Shown in pieces: positions 25,161-38,500 of a stretch of DNA of 64,000 nt. Made by a program: the position numbers and the translations under genes. The stretch is taken from the NCBI GenBank assembly GCA_030562195.1, contig CM060203.1:15256534-15320533 (forward strand). Reading direction: 5' to 3'. The stretch is from Nipponacmea schrenckii. Taxonomy: Eukaryota; Mollusca; Gastropoda; Lottiidae. Under the pieces are notes generated by a model, which saw only the letters and a list, made by a program, of their open reading frames with translations, did not search any database and was not told the DNA's origin. How positions within the stretch are numbered: the first letter of the stretch is position 1; every line of letters begins with the position of its first letter.

Positions 25161-27435
25161 TGTATCAATCGAAATCAGTAGAACCTAAAGTACTTTATGT
25201 CAATTAGTACTCGAATCTAAATGTTTACATTGCTATAAATACTAGTTAATGTCAGGTGTAATTATAGTGTTTACTAGTCAAATACTATTGGTACTATAAA
25301 GTTACTACAATAGTACTTGGAATCTTATCTTCTAATCTTGGAGTTGCTATTCCAGTCATAGTAAAATAGGTCAAGATGGCATATAATTTGAAAAAAAAAA
25401 ATCAATCAACGAAAAAATCTTAATGCCCCTTTAAGTGACACAATAAGTAACAAAAAAAAAAATAGAATTAGTGTTACAAATAGAAAGAAACAGAACGTAC
25501 AAATCGAATGCATGTTCTGTTCGTCGCTCACTGACATCATCAATCATACATATTAATTCTATAGTGCAACGCACCAACATTTACCTTACAAAACTACGCA
25601 CATGTATTGTTCTTTCATAGAAAAAACACACGAACGTATTCCTCAGCCATTTTGAATAGCTTCCCCGACTCTATAAGTCGTATTAAGAAAAAATATAAGC
25701 CTTATAATCACATGTTGGTGTTTAGAAATGGCTTTAGATGTGTGTTAAAAGCTTTTTTGAAATATAATAGGTATTTTAAAACTTTGACACATTAAGTCGA
25801 TTCAAAATGGCTGTGACCTTCGTTCTTATGTGTTATAGTAGTTTCGTATGCAACATTTTCTAGAATTGATTTCTTACAATCGACCAGATTTACATATCAA
25901 TATATTGGTAACAGATTTTCTCATTGCACTAATTTTAGTCGGTATGTAGTCTGAACTGTTAAGGTTTCTTGTTTTAAAGATCGCAGACATCGTTTTTAAA
26001 ATCATGTCCATTTCTGAATAAACAGATGGCATCGTGGTTTACTTTATTCAAAAATATAAGGGGGCGAATTTTTCTTTATACGAAGCGTCTGAACCTAATT
26101 GGCCACCGAAGACAGAAATCCACTCTCGAAAATGACAAATATATACACAAGCTGAACAATATTGGACTTTAGTTCATTGTCCATTCCAACTATATATTAG
26201 GTACCTTGCCCCTATCAGCACTCAAAAAATGAAGCATTGATATTACTTCAACTTCGAAATAGAGCAAATTTTAACTCAAAGAGCCATCACGACGCCCAAA
26301 CAATACTTTAGATGATATTAAAGAAAATCAATTATATACCTATAGCTTTAGGTCTGTCTAAATGTGTCAAAAGGAAAAGAAGATGTATTACTCAAATCCC
26401 AGACGTTAATTTTTCATGACAGCCTTCGTGTAATTTTGAAGGTAAAAGTATACTGTTGGCGTGAAAATGAATTTTATGTATTACTTAAAGGAATCGCTTC
26501 GCGAATTTTAGGGGTTGATTTAGTCTTGATCATATGTAAATAGTATTCAGAACAACTAGAAATGTACGAAAACTGCATTATTCGTTCAAAAATACCTCAA
26601 ACTAGGAATGTTACTGTCTATTTCTATATCGCAGATTCTCAAGAAATAGCGAGTCGTCATTTTAAGTTCTAAACAAGAATAATTCTTGACACACATGGAT
26701 TCGAAGGCTCAAATTTTGACAGTAAAATATGATTACTATTAATGATAAGTTCAGCTACCGGTTTCTCGGTTCTGAGACTAAGGTATGATTGGCCAACCTG
26801 CCCCTTTAAAGAATAAAAATAATATTTTAGGAATGCTAGTTTTTGACAAATGAGTTGTAATTTTTCTTTATTTTCTTTGTAGTTTCTAGGTGAAGCGAAA
26901 TGGAGATTTTTAGAACAGTAAACTAATTATCTACCATCGGAAAAAATCTTTCAAACATCACAAACATCTATCTATGTTGATAAATAGAAAGAAACAACCA
27001 TTTTGTTAAGGATGATATAAACTTAGGTTCACGACTTTCTAACAACTTGTTCTTGGCCAAAACTCTCAGCATTTATTTTTTTAGATTATACGTACACTTT
27101 TACAGTTAAGTCGACTGGAATAACTGAGTAAAGATTATTTATTCGAGATCAATGTACTCTCACACGCCGATCAAATTTAAGCCCGTTCCCTTAATATGGT
27201 AGATTAAAAAAGGTAACAAGATCACGTTTGACTTTAGCATAGCGGCTTTTTTGATAATGACGTCATGAAATGCTTTGTTTTATTTAAGTCGATTTAAAAG
27301 AACCATACGTATTTGAATACACTGGTGCATCAGTCTCTTTAAATGAGCACCTTTAAGAAGGTTAAGAAGAGTAGGGCGCAAAATTTCATTCGTTTTATTC
27401 CATTGAATTGTAGGCTAATTGGGACAATATAATTA
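25161..27435. other. Spacer with a family C copy
   Basis: No gene supported. Family C repeat at about 25735-25905. A minus-strand piece of family A (agaagagtagggcgcaaaat) lies at about 27365-27390. Confidence 0.5.
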
Positions 27436-27439
27436 GGCT

Positions 27440-27600
27440 TACAGATCATAAGGCCATCGCTATAATTGAGATCACATCACCAAACTCCTAGTTTTATTGG
27501 AATTGCAGGAACCACAGACTTCGGACTGAAATTTGAAATGGTGCAAAGTGATGCTATCAATGTCCCTAACACAAATACAAAATCTAGAAAGCCTCTTCAG
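27440..27600 (+). repeat. Dispersed repeat, family B
   Basis: Contains tattggaattgcaggaacca, gaaatggtgcaaagtgatgc, tatcaatgtccctaacac and aaaatctagaaagcctcttc. The same ordered blocks recur at about 40500-40630 (+), 42100-42240 (-), 42290-42390 (+), 47060-47130 (+), 49430-49560 (-) and 49690-49790 (-). It is short and non-coding. The overlapping open frames at 27466-27795 and 27472-27693 are inside or next to it and are not genes. Confidence 0.7.
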
Positions 27601-28349
27601 AATCTCCTTAATTATAAGAATAATGAATGTCCCACTTTTCATCACACCTCCATCTTCGTTAATACCAGAAAAATAACACTTTTTAAGTATCACAATAAAA
27701 TGCTTTTAGTCGCGATTTATATTGATATATCTCGGATATCCAGTAATTATTTTGTTTTAAGACAATATCAAATTAATCTGATTTTACTAACTTAATTACA
27801 ACCAACCTGTCACACAGAGACACTTAAAGGATATAAACGAATTAAAGGATGAACTACTTCGTGTAAGTCAACCTACGAAGTTTAATACATCGGTACTGAG
27901 CGATTGAACACACAGTACCTGCAATCATAGGACCAGATACTTTTCGTCAAATGTTAGAGGTCTTGGCCAGTGTTACAGTGTTACGTCGTTTACGCTTACA
28001 TTTTCGGGAGTATTTAATTGAATTTGCGAAAGTGATACATGTAATTACATTTAAAGGGGTAGTATGCAAAATGTTCATTATTAACACCATTAATACAGTT
28101 ATGTATCAACTTCATCAAATGGTTTTGAAAGGGTTAATCAAAATTACAATCGTGTACTAATTGTTGATTTAGCAACTTAAACTAGTTGTTCATAAAATTG
28201 TGGGAAAAAAACGAAATAAACAGAATACTCCATTAGGACGTTTTGCTTCTAATTTAGGTAGCAAGCAATGTAAGAGCGGATAAGTATACAAGAAGCGCAC
28301 AGAACTTGGTTTTAAATGGTCCCTTTAAAATATGTACGAAGCAAAATGA
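27601..28349. other. Spacer, nothing recognised
   Basis: AT-rich DNA without a supported feature. Confidence 0.45.
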
Positions 28350-28590
28350 AGTGAAATGAATGGAGTTTTACCTCCTCCACTTATGCACCTACATTAGCCT
28401 ACTCTGGATTTCAAGGGGCAAGTGCTCAGGTAATAGCAAACAGGGCCTCGGTTTATTGTCGCATCCTAACGGCCTGACGCTTTTGTCCATGTCGGCTCCT
28501 TTGACCTGCTCTGCTGCTGCATTACTGACAAGGGAAAACAGTCCGAAGGACTATCTCGACCATTGCCGGGATTGAATCCTGCAACCAGTG
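28350..28590 (+). repeat. Dispersed repeat, family A, with a B-box-like end
   Basis: Matches family A from gaatggagttttacctcctc through cagggcctcggtttattgtc, and ends with cgaccattgccgggattg, whose complement resembles a pol III B box. The open frame at 28360-28575 is contained in it. Confidence 0.65.
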
Positions 28591-29280
28591 TACGAAAACA
28601 AGTACAAACAAGAGTACTTTATGACACGCCTCTATATTATGTAAGCAGTAAGTTAGTATTTTGATGTAGATTTCTTGTTTTGACTCGTATCGTTCCGATC
28701 TAGAAAATGTTTTATGTACAGTATAAAGTTTTAAATCTTATCTTTCGTTTCACATCACAAAACCTATTCTATCATTCCTAATTTTATACAGTATCTGTCT
28801 GATCGGTAATTAAAAGACATATCGTATATCTGTAATTGAGTTAGCTTGTAACAGTTATATACTAATTTTAGGGTTTTTATTCTTTTGAATATAAAATGAC
28901 AAACAAACCGCCCACAACCAGCCCAAAACGATACTGCATGAACGCATTCTAATCGAAATACTAAATATAGCGAGCGTAAATAAACATAGATACGTGCGGC
29001 TGGAATTCAGCATTTGAATGCTTATTTCATGAAATAAGTTTAGATTAAAGGATTTAAAACCTATTATATATCATACAGGCTTTAATCCCTTATAAACGGG
29101 TCAAACTAAAATGACCTTTGGAGTTCCATTACATATCAAAATAATATCAAACCGGATGTCGTTATGTTTAATCGTGTATAATTTCTGCATTTAAAATCTA
29201 AAAATACTAAAACTATTACCTATACTGATATCGATTTAAAGTGGGCGTATGATGGCATATTGTATGTTAGTTCAAATTCA
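28591..29280. other. Spacer, nothing recognised
   Basis: AT-rich DNA without a supported feature. Confidence 0.45.
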
Positions 29281-29281
29281 C

Positions 29282-30150
29282 AATTGGGATACCTTAGGGT
29301 TACCATGCTATCGCAACCTGTTGGTTGGTAAAAGAGTTCTAATTCACAAAATACATTAAGGTTACTATGGTATCGCAACCTGTTTGTTGGTAAAAGAGTT
29401 TTAGTTTACAAAATACATTAAGGTTACTATGATATCGCAACCTGTTGGATGGTGAAAGAGTTCTAATTCACAAAATACATTGAGGTTAATATGGTATCGT
29501 AACCTGTTGGTTGGTAAAAGAGCTCTAATTCACGAAAAATATTAGGGTTACTATGGTATCGTAGCCTGTTAGTAACCCTCTAGGTTGGTAAAAGACAAAT
29601 TGACTGTCACTTATAACATCTATGTATGTAGGTTGGTATCGCAACCTGTTGGTTGGTAAAAGAGTTCTAATTCACGAAATACATAAAGGTTACTATGGTA
29701 TCGTAACCTGTTGGTTGTTAATGAGTACTAATTTACAAAATACATTAAGGTTAATATGGTATCGCAACCTGTTTGTTGGTAAAAGAGTTCTAATTTACAA
29801 AATACATTAAGGTTACTATGGTATCGCAACCTGTTGGTTGGTAAAGGAGTTCTAATTTACAAAATGCATTAACGTTACTATGGTATCGCAACCTGTTTGT
29901 TGGTAGAAGAGTTCTAATTTACAAAATACATTAAGGTTACTATGGTATCGCAACCTGTTGGTTGGTAAAGGAGTTCTAATTTACAAAATACATTAAGGTT
30001 ACTATGGTATCGCAACCTGTTTGTTGGTAAAAGAGTTCTAATTCACGAAAAATATTAGGGTTACTTTGGTATCTTAGCCTGTTGGTAACCCTCTAGGTTG
30101 GTAAAAGACAAATTGACTGTCGCTTTAAACATATATGTATGTAGGTTTGT
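29282..30150. repeat. Minisatellite, about 62-bp unit in two higher-order blocks
   Basis: About twelve copies of a unit with tggtatcgcaacctgttggt, tggtaaaagagttctaattc and aaatacattaaggttactat. Each of two blocks ends with the same special segment (aaccctctaggttggtaaaa, then gacaaattgactgtc and atgtatgtaggtt), at about 29546-29640 and 30054-30150, so a unit of about 508 bp has been duplicated above the basic period. Confidence 0.88.
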
Positions 30151-33100
30151 AATACATACTGCTATTGCATCACGTCACACACCTCTATACAATCTCTTTA
30201 AGCTCGATGGCTTTGCGAGACCAAGTGATTTGGTCTTAAGTAAAAATATTTAGCAGGAAATCCGAAGAATTTCTCTTTAATCTAACTTGATGCCAACATT
30301 CCATTAAAATATTATTTTACTTAATGAGCCTAGGAAGATATATAATATTTCAATCATCTAGTAAGCTTTTATTTATGCTTGATCTTCCGATTTACTAGTT
30401 GACGATAGATCAAAAATAACGAGGAGACGCCCATAAAACTTACGCCCTTGTAACCATTATTGCAAATATAGCTCAATGCAAACAAATATCCAATTTCATC
30501 GATGTTTGACATTTTCTTTATAGTAATTTCTTTGTAATATATTTCATGCCTAGATAAACTTGGCCTTTTATTAGCGTTTCAACATTAATAGCTTTTTTAC
30601 ACGAGACTGGCAACAGTCTAGTAGATTTTTGACTTCACTAAGTCGCTTGTCTTTTTGCAGTAGAAATACAGACTTATTAGGGATACTACGTTAACAAAAG
30701 AGAAACAGAAATGCGTAACTTCTTTTAATACGCGCAATATGAATGCTAAACGTCACAGAAATCTCTGCTAGGCACATTGTACTGTGCTCAGAAAGGTCTT
30801 ATACTCGAAAAAGTATTGAAAATGGAACTGATGGGAATTTTACGTCCTATTTTCCTCTATCTGATTTGGTTAATGACGAGGGACAATGGACAGCAGTGTT
30901 CAATGGGGATAACTTTGCTTAACATCTGTATTTAACTACCCTTGTACAGTTCCCAAATGTACAAGATCAAGAACAAGCGTCCAAGCATCTTTCTCTTCAT
31001 TCCTATACATCCATGTCTTATTCCTAATATTTCTGAAACGAACCCTAGCCCAACCGCTGTCCAATACGACCTTCTCAAGATGACCTATATAATCAACATT
31101 CCTAAAGATTCATTTTCGACAGTCTTTATCAATGAACTGCAGGAGTTATCTTTCTTTTTCAAATACCAAGGGTCAAATTAGGTAAATGACTTTGAGAGTT
31201 ATGGTTCTTAGAATATCAGACGGATCCCAGACGCAGAAGACTTATGGCCATTTTATCTTACTCCTGATAACAACCGTGTTATGATAAAAACTTACCACGA
31301 TAATTGTCTCTGAAATTAGAGAGTTTTTATTGAAGTAAATTAAACTTTTATTTTATCTTACATATTCAGTAAGTAACCTTGACTACGGTTGCCCCGACCC
31401 TACATGCAACATGGCGGCACTTCCGCTTTATCAATGATTAATGTTTTTAGTAGTTAAGGTGGATTTGTTTATGTTTGCTTGCAGTTTTAAAGGAATGAAA
31501 ACAGTTGCATTTGAGATCTGACTTGGCCTACCAAAAAAAAAGGTAGAAAGGAGAAAAAGAAAAAAAGACACTTCACATGGTTACCAATTTGGCTGTTTGC
31601 TCTCATTTCCTACTTTCCGAACCCTTTTACAAATTGATCCCCTATTCTTATCTTAACAAATCAGAATTGCAGTCGTCTTCTTTTTACACTTTACGCTCAA
31701 TTCGAATTGCTTCTGTCCTTTTTTTGTACAAATCTAAACCCAAGTTCGAATTGAGACTGACACCGCTGCTTTAAGCGAGTGCATTTACGAGCTTTTTATC
31801 AACATTGGTTATTATCCCGGGACGTCTTTTCATTTAACATAACAATTTAATCAAAATTATGTTAACACCTTTTTATCGCGGGAGTAGTTTACCACCTTCT
31901 GACTTGTTCTAGTATTACTTTTTATCAGCTGGAGAAATATAGATGTTAGATATCAACTCACATATACATACATATTCGAGATTGTTAAAGGTTTTTACGA
32001 TATATAGACACAACATTTTGCCACAGTCATATTCCCGTGGACAACAAAGTAAAGCAGTAATTACAGTGTTGTATAAAGCCGTGATGTGATTTTAAAATTT
32101 ATTTTCGCAGTACCATGTCACTGGCCACTTCTCCATCGAGCTCCAAGAAAGAAATGAAACAATCAAGTATAACAACTTAGATTCATGAGGATCTCTGCTA
32201 CTGTTAGTACTTCGTCAAACCCTTTGGCATTGATCTTCATGGATTATCCGTACTCATTTAAAGCTGGGTTGAATTGACATGCCTTGTCTATAATAAACTA
32301 AATAATACTGAAACTGTAAATACTATATGTCATACAGCTGCATCAAATTATATATTTTTACAAATTATAATTATATTTTTTAACTGTAATCTGAATCGGA
32401 GCACATACGTCTGTAAATTGAATATTACTGATTATTTCGAACGATTTGAATATCAACTCGAGAACAGTAGTCAAGAAAGTCATGGCGTTGATAAAAACGC
32501 AAGAACTTATTATTACTTTGAAATTTTCTTTAATCAATTTTTTTTTTTACTCTGCAACATATTAAGACAATATTAAAATTCACTTTTCATGAAAATTTGC
32601 ATCGTGTATAACAGAAGGTTGTGGTAAAGACTGGGTTCAAATCAGCAGTTGATTGGTTAATAGAAATTAACCTGGATTTCTTAAAATGAAATGAATGTAG
32701 TTTTACGTCCCACACTTCTAATGTGCTAATGAAGACGGGCAACGTCATGCAATGTGCATTGAGTGAAATTTGCCAGGACAGCGGCATTATGTTGCTTTTT
32801 TGAGATTTACAAGCGTCGGGGGATCTCGGCCTATTGTCCCGACTGAACCACCGCTTTATCAGTATCCGAACATGTATTTCTAAAATGCTGGTATTGTTTT
32901 TGTGATCATTGACGAGACATGGTCATAAAAGAAGAATTAATGAGCGGAATATTCGGTTGAGACGAGAAAGAAACCATAACAATCAAATCACTGGTAGAAA
33001 TTCGCCATAAAATAAATGCATAATGATCGATGTTTTTGACCCAAATAATTGCTAGGTTAATCTGCAGTCAACTATCGTATTTTTTAGTATCTGATATCAA

Positions 33101-33364
33101 TTCTTCAATTACAATGTCTTACAGCTAAGGGTTTCTTGGGTTCAACTTGTGATAATAATGAAAACGCTCAGTTGGACAAATCTAATATGTTTAAAGAATA
33201 CAGGCTACCTAGATGAAATCCACAAGGGAAGAGAAGACCTTCTCGACATGCAAGAAAAAACCGACTTCAAATATCTACCTTAGTTTAGGAAATACAGACT
33301 ACTAGTATATTGTCAAATAAGCTTACAGTAAATAAAGTTTAATCATATCCTTCAGTTTAATTGC
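30151..33364. other. Spacer with two family A copies
   Basis: No gene supported. Family A copies lie at about 30829-30930 (aattttacgtcctattttcc, ggttaatgacgagg) and 32685-32880 (gtagttttacgtcccacact, gaagacgggcaacgtcatgc, gccaggacagcggcat, tcggcctattgtcccg), both on +. Open frames at 30942-31181, 31577-31774 and 32274-32576 have no recognisable domain. Confidence 0.5.
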
Positions 33365-33367
33365 GCA

Positions 33368-33880
33368 TACAAATATTTTTGATGACTATACAGATAGATC
33401 AAAATGAGCTGTATCCGCTGGTAAAGTAAATTTTTGGATAACTAAACAGGTAGCTGAATTTGAGCTCTATAGCTATATACAGCTACTAAAACATATATGT
33501 TTGATGACTATGTAGATAGCTGAAATAGAGCTCTATTAGCTATATACAGCTACTAAAACATATATGTTTGATGACTAGGTAGATAGCTGAAATTGAGCTC
33601 TATTAGCTGGCAAAGTAAATATTTGGAAAACTACACAGCTGAATTTTAGCTCACAAGGTGGTTTATCAAATATTTCTTGATCACTAATAGCTGAAATTGT
33701 GCCCTATCCTTTAAGCTGGTAAAGTAAATATTTGGATAACTAAACAGATTGCTGAATTTGAGCTCTACTGCTATATATACTAGTAGCTAGTAAAGCAAAT
33801 AATTTTGATGACTAGGTAGATAGCTGAAATTGAGCTTTAGCCGCTTGTAAAGCCAATAATCTCGAGGACTAGACCTATTT
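33368..33880. repeat. Minisatellite, about 55-75 bp unit
   Basis: Eight or nine diverged copies marked by gatgactaggtagatagctg and ttgagctctattagct, with two alternating variants (gatgacta... and ggataacta...). Confidence 0.82.
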
Positions 33881-34295
33881 AAGAATAATGTAATAAATTT
33901 GTTCATTCATTAATTAGTGTGTTTACAATATACTGTAATTTGGCTGGAGTTCAAGCCAATTATAATTCTGACACAGAAATCTGACAAAACTGTGGCATTA
34001 TCTAATTGGTCTACGTCGAGAATTAAAAATTGCCCGCCTCGTCTTCTCAGGAGGTCACAATTAAAGTTGAAACATTGCTGACTGAATTGGTAAAATTACT
34101 TGAAATGATGTAAAAAATGCGTGTCGGTCTCATTAACAGATAACAGATGAAATATTGCACTGACGTCTCATGACAACACCCACAACTTTTCTTATTCTTA
34201 TATAATATATGAAATACAACGAGGGGCATGAAATAGAGTCTTGCATATTATAGTTTTCCGTTTGCGTCAATAAGAGAGGACAGACCAGGTCGTAC
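33881..34295. other. Spacer, nothing recognised
   Basis: AT-rich DNA without a supported feature. Confidence 0.45.
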
Positions 34296-34299
34296 ATTT

Positions 34300-35500
34300 T
34301 TGATAATGCCAGCCCGTATAATGAGAACATTTTTAGAACAAGGTAGTCTGTACAATAAATAAAATGAGGACACATTTAGAATACAATAGTCCGTACAATG
34401 AGGAAATTTTAGGAACACAATAGTCCGTACCATGAGGACATTTTGGGAACATAATAGTCCGTACCATAAGGACACTTGAGGAACATAATAGTCCGTACAA
34501 TGAGAACATTTATAAAACACAAAAGTCCGTACAATGAGGACATTTTATGAACACAGGAAACTAACAATGACATTTATAAAACACAATAGTCCGTACAATG
34601 AGGACATTTTATGACCACATGGGAAACCTTTTTACAAATGAGACATTTATAATACACAATAGTCCGTACAATAAGGACATTTTATGAACACAGGAACCTT
34701 ACAATGAGGACATTTATAAAACACAATAGTCCGCACAATGAGGACATTTTAGGAACACAAGAACCTTACAATGAGGACAATTTATGAACACAGGAACCTT
34801 ACAATAAGGACATTTTAGAACACAATAGTCCGTGCAATAAGGAGATTTATGAAACACAATAGTTAGTACAATGAGGACATTTATAAAACACAATAGTTCG
34901 TACAATAAGGACATTTATAAAACACAATAGTCAGTACAATGAGGACATTTTTGGAACACAGGCACCTTACAATGAGGACATTTTAAAACACAATATCCGT
35001 ACAATGAGGACATCTTTAAAACACAATAGTTCGTACAATCAGGACATTTATAAAACACAATAGTCCATACAATGAGGACATTTATAGAACACAAAAGTCC
35101 GTACAATGAGGACATTTTATAACACAATAGTCCGTACAATGAGGACATTTTATGAACACAGGAACCGTACAATGAGGACATTTATAAAACACAATAGTCC
35201 GTACAATAAGGAGATTTATGAAACACAATAGTCAGTACAATGAGGACATTTTATGAACACAGGAACCGTACAATGAGGACATCTATAAAACACAATAGTT
35301 CGTACAATAAGGACATTTATAAAACACAATAGTCCATACAATGATGACATTTTATGAGCACATGAACCGTACAATGAGGACATTTATAAAACACAATAGT
35401 CCGTACAATGAGAACATTTCAAATCAACCCATACGATAAGAATATTGTTTCAAAATATTAGCCTGTGCGATAAGGACATTTTTCACAGAAGTCCGTACAA
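34300..35500. repeat. Minisatellite, about 34-bp unit
   Basis: About 35 copies of a unit such as cacaatagtccgtacaatga then ggacatttataaaa. Variants with gaacacaggaaccttacaat alternate with the main form. Minus-strand open frames (34248-34520, 34714-34914, 34915-35181) arise from the repeat and change register between copies, so they are not genes. Confidence 0.9.
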
Positions 35501-38500
35501 TTAGAACATTTCTCCAAGAAATTATTTAGTACGATTATGAAATTTTCCCAGAAATAAGCGATGGAAATAAGTTTCCAAAACAATAACCAAAGAAATGTAG
35601 TCATATTTACAACACATTTACTTATATGATGACGACAATTTTCTATCCAAGACATAAGGACATTTTTCAAGACAAAACCGTACAATATTATCGGCTTATA
35701 TCGATATTCTATTCTTTAGTCATTTTATTTGGAAAGCTTAATTGATGAATATACATAAACTCTTATTGATCAAGTTTGAGAATTCTATGTCCATTCTAAG
35801 AGGAAGTATTCCTTTAATGTATTATGATCCCGTGTCCACATACCATAAAACTGATTATAAATCAGTTGAAGTATGAAAAAGTACACGCTTATCTATCTAC
35901 AATTTATCGACGGCTCAAAAGTCAAAGGGACCATTGTTGACAAACACATTAAATTTTATCAACGTAAAACGAATATATCATGTCGTTACAATAAGAATTA
36001 TCTTACTCGATTACATAATTAAAACCATTTTCAGTTAATGGCCTGGAACTTTCATGATTTGAACAATGTCCCGTTTCCGCTATAAATAGGAAATAACTTA
36101 CCATAGCATCGATTATCCTCGGATCGGTTTTCCGACAACTTTTTCGTCCATGTCCAAAGCTAGCGTACAACCTAATAATAAGACCAAGAGTCGGAGATGA
36201 TTCTGTTGTTATATTGGTTCACAAGTGTACAGTGATTTATTCATTTTAAGTCCCTTCTGTAATTAACTCACTTTTTTATCGTTCTGCTGCTACACTTTTC
36301 TATCGCCTGCCAAGAATTTCAATGAATTGTTGCTCGAGTTATCCCCCTTTTTGTTATTGTTGCTATATTTGTTTGAAGCAAAGGGCAGGGTGATAAAGAT
36401 TTTTTTTTTCGTACGACCTACTCTGCACTTGCTTCGGTTAATAAACACGGACGAATTCATAAAATGTACAATGAGGGAAATTATACCAGTATACTATTAA
36501 AGTTACCTTTGTTATGTTTTAAAAGCGACGGTCCAGCTTGATCTTGACTATTTCTATCGAAATAATTTGGATTGTTAAATTCTTTTGTTTGGGCCAATGA
36601 AGACGGACAACGCCATCCATCCAAGACAGCAGCATAAACCTACTATTTGTATATTTCCAACCCAGCTAAGGTTTATCTAATGCAGACTTTCATTATTGAA
36701 AGACAGTAGAACTATACTCTTTACAATTAGTTATTTGTCACACGAACGTCTTTCGGCAAGCATGTAATACTAATATTATTCAAGTTATCGCCCCTCAATT
36801 TATCGCCACCGATAACCATTCGATTAACACTGGAGTAAGGAAATGCAATTGGGCAATTGTTGGGCAAGGACGCAGGTGGGGGGGGGGGGGGTGCTGATTT
36901 GTGAACGTAAAAAATCTCTCAACAGTTGCAAATTAAAAAAAGAATAGGCTTATACAGCTTTTCGTAGCAAAATTTACCTCATTGTTAACTGCATGCCATT
37001 GTCCGTCTTCATTGTCTGTCTACAGTGCACAAGTAGTTCTGCTAGACTATATTATAATATAGCATTTATGATAATATAAAACATCCCTTACAGTTATGTT
37101 GAATTTAGTCAGAAATTCCCCTCTTCCCTCTTTATTGTAGTTTTGATCTAGATTTGGAATTTCATGTCTAAAACTACTCCATCTTTCAAAACCCATGAGA
37201 TGATGAGAGATGTAGAAAGAAAATTCTAAAATATTCGTTTTATGGGCAGTGACATTGAAACTGATGTTGATAAAATGAAATGGTCTACTTCATGTGACAG
37301 GAAAGTTTTCAATGAGATTTCTGGAAAAAAGTTATAGAAGTTTGAATTTCGCGACTTAACATGCAAACAGATAGCAAATGCATTACCGGACTATGTCCTT
37401 CTATGGAAAGCTAGTTGTACATCACAAGTAACGTCCCTTCTGTCGTGCACTAAGACAGAAAATGACATTCTCTAACTTATACATGATTATCAGTACTTTT
37501 TCAAAAATAAATGAAAATTTTGGCATAGTTTGGTGCATATAAATAAGCTATAAGGTGTTGATAATGGTCAGGCATATGATGGTTTCTCAAGATTTGGGGT
37601 ACATCGAATTTTACCGGTTATATTTTACTAGAATTGTAAAAGTGAAATTAATGGAGTTTTACGTCCTTCTCTTCTGCAACTTATGGGCTCATGAAGACGG
37701 AGGGGAATATTTAGCACTGAGGATATCTTTGCGTTGATAAAAATATAAACAAGAGCAAACATTAAAATTATTTTTGCAGAGAGCATCGTGTGAATTTCAT
37801 TGCGAATTCAAATTAATTATAAGAATTTCAGAGGCCTTTTTCTAAGAAAACTAAAATGACTTGGGTGTTCCAGTAATCCGATTTTAAATTCAGACTACTG
37901 TTTGCCTTAAAATCTAGATTTTTTCAGTTAATTATTAAATTACCATTTACCAAAGAATTTGCGAAGTAAAAATTACTGCTCGAGATATTTAGTCTGTGAG
38001 TTAGGCCTACTAAGTTTTAAAATAGCTAAGAGCAAATTTACCGTTAAATGTTTGGTAACGTAATTGTTCTATCTAAAGTGAGATTAGAACCGGAAGTGTA
38101 AGTGATATATCAATGTACTTTATTTCTGTATAAAATTAAACTGCAGGGTGACCCGGAAAGAATCTATAATCGTTTGTGTGGGAAATGGCTCCCAAAATAC
38201 CCCTTAAAGATTTCTCGACATATATAAATGGTTGACTGTTGCCTATATTCATTCTCGTGGTTGACGACAGTTAACACAGTCTAACCGACTATCTGTATAT
38301 GATGTCCAGCCAATGATGGTCGTGTGTTCTAATCTCGGTCAGCATGTGGAAGTCCTACCTCTAAATTTGTACAGATAAACAGGCCCTTAGACTTGATGTT
38401 CCGGAGGGGTAAGTAATATATCAGGAGGGACAATGGGGTGTGGTCTTGGTTAAGATAATGAAATTGTTTGGTTTTCAGAATTTGTTCAGGGAGGCAGATA

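Noticed and set aside
34248..35181. Minus-strand Cys/Tyr/Leu-rich repeated frames
   Set aside because: They come from the 34-bp array, whose unit is not a multiple of three; the frame changes every few units.
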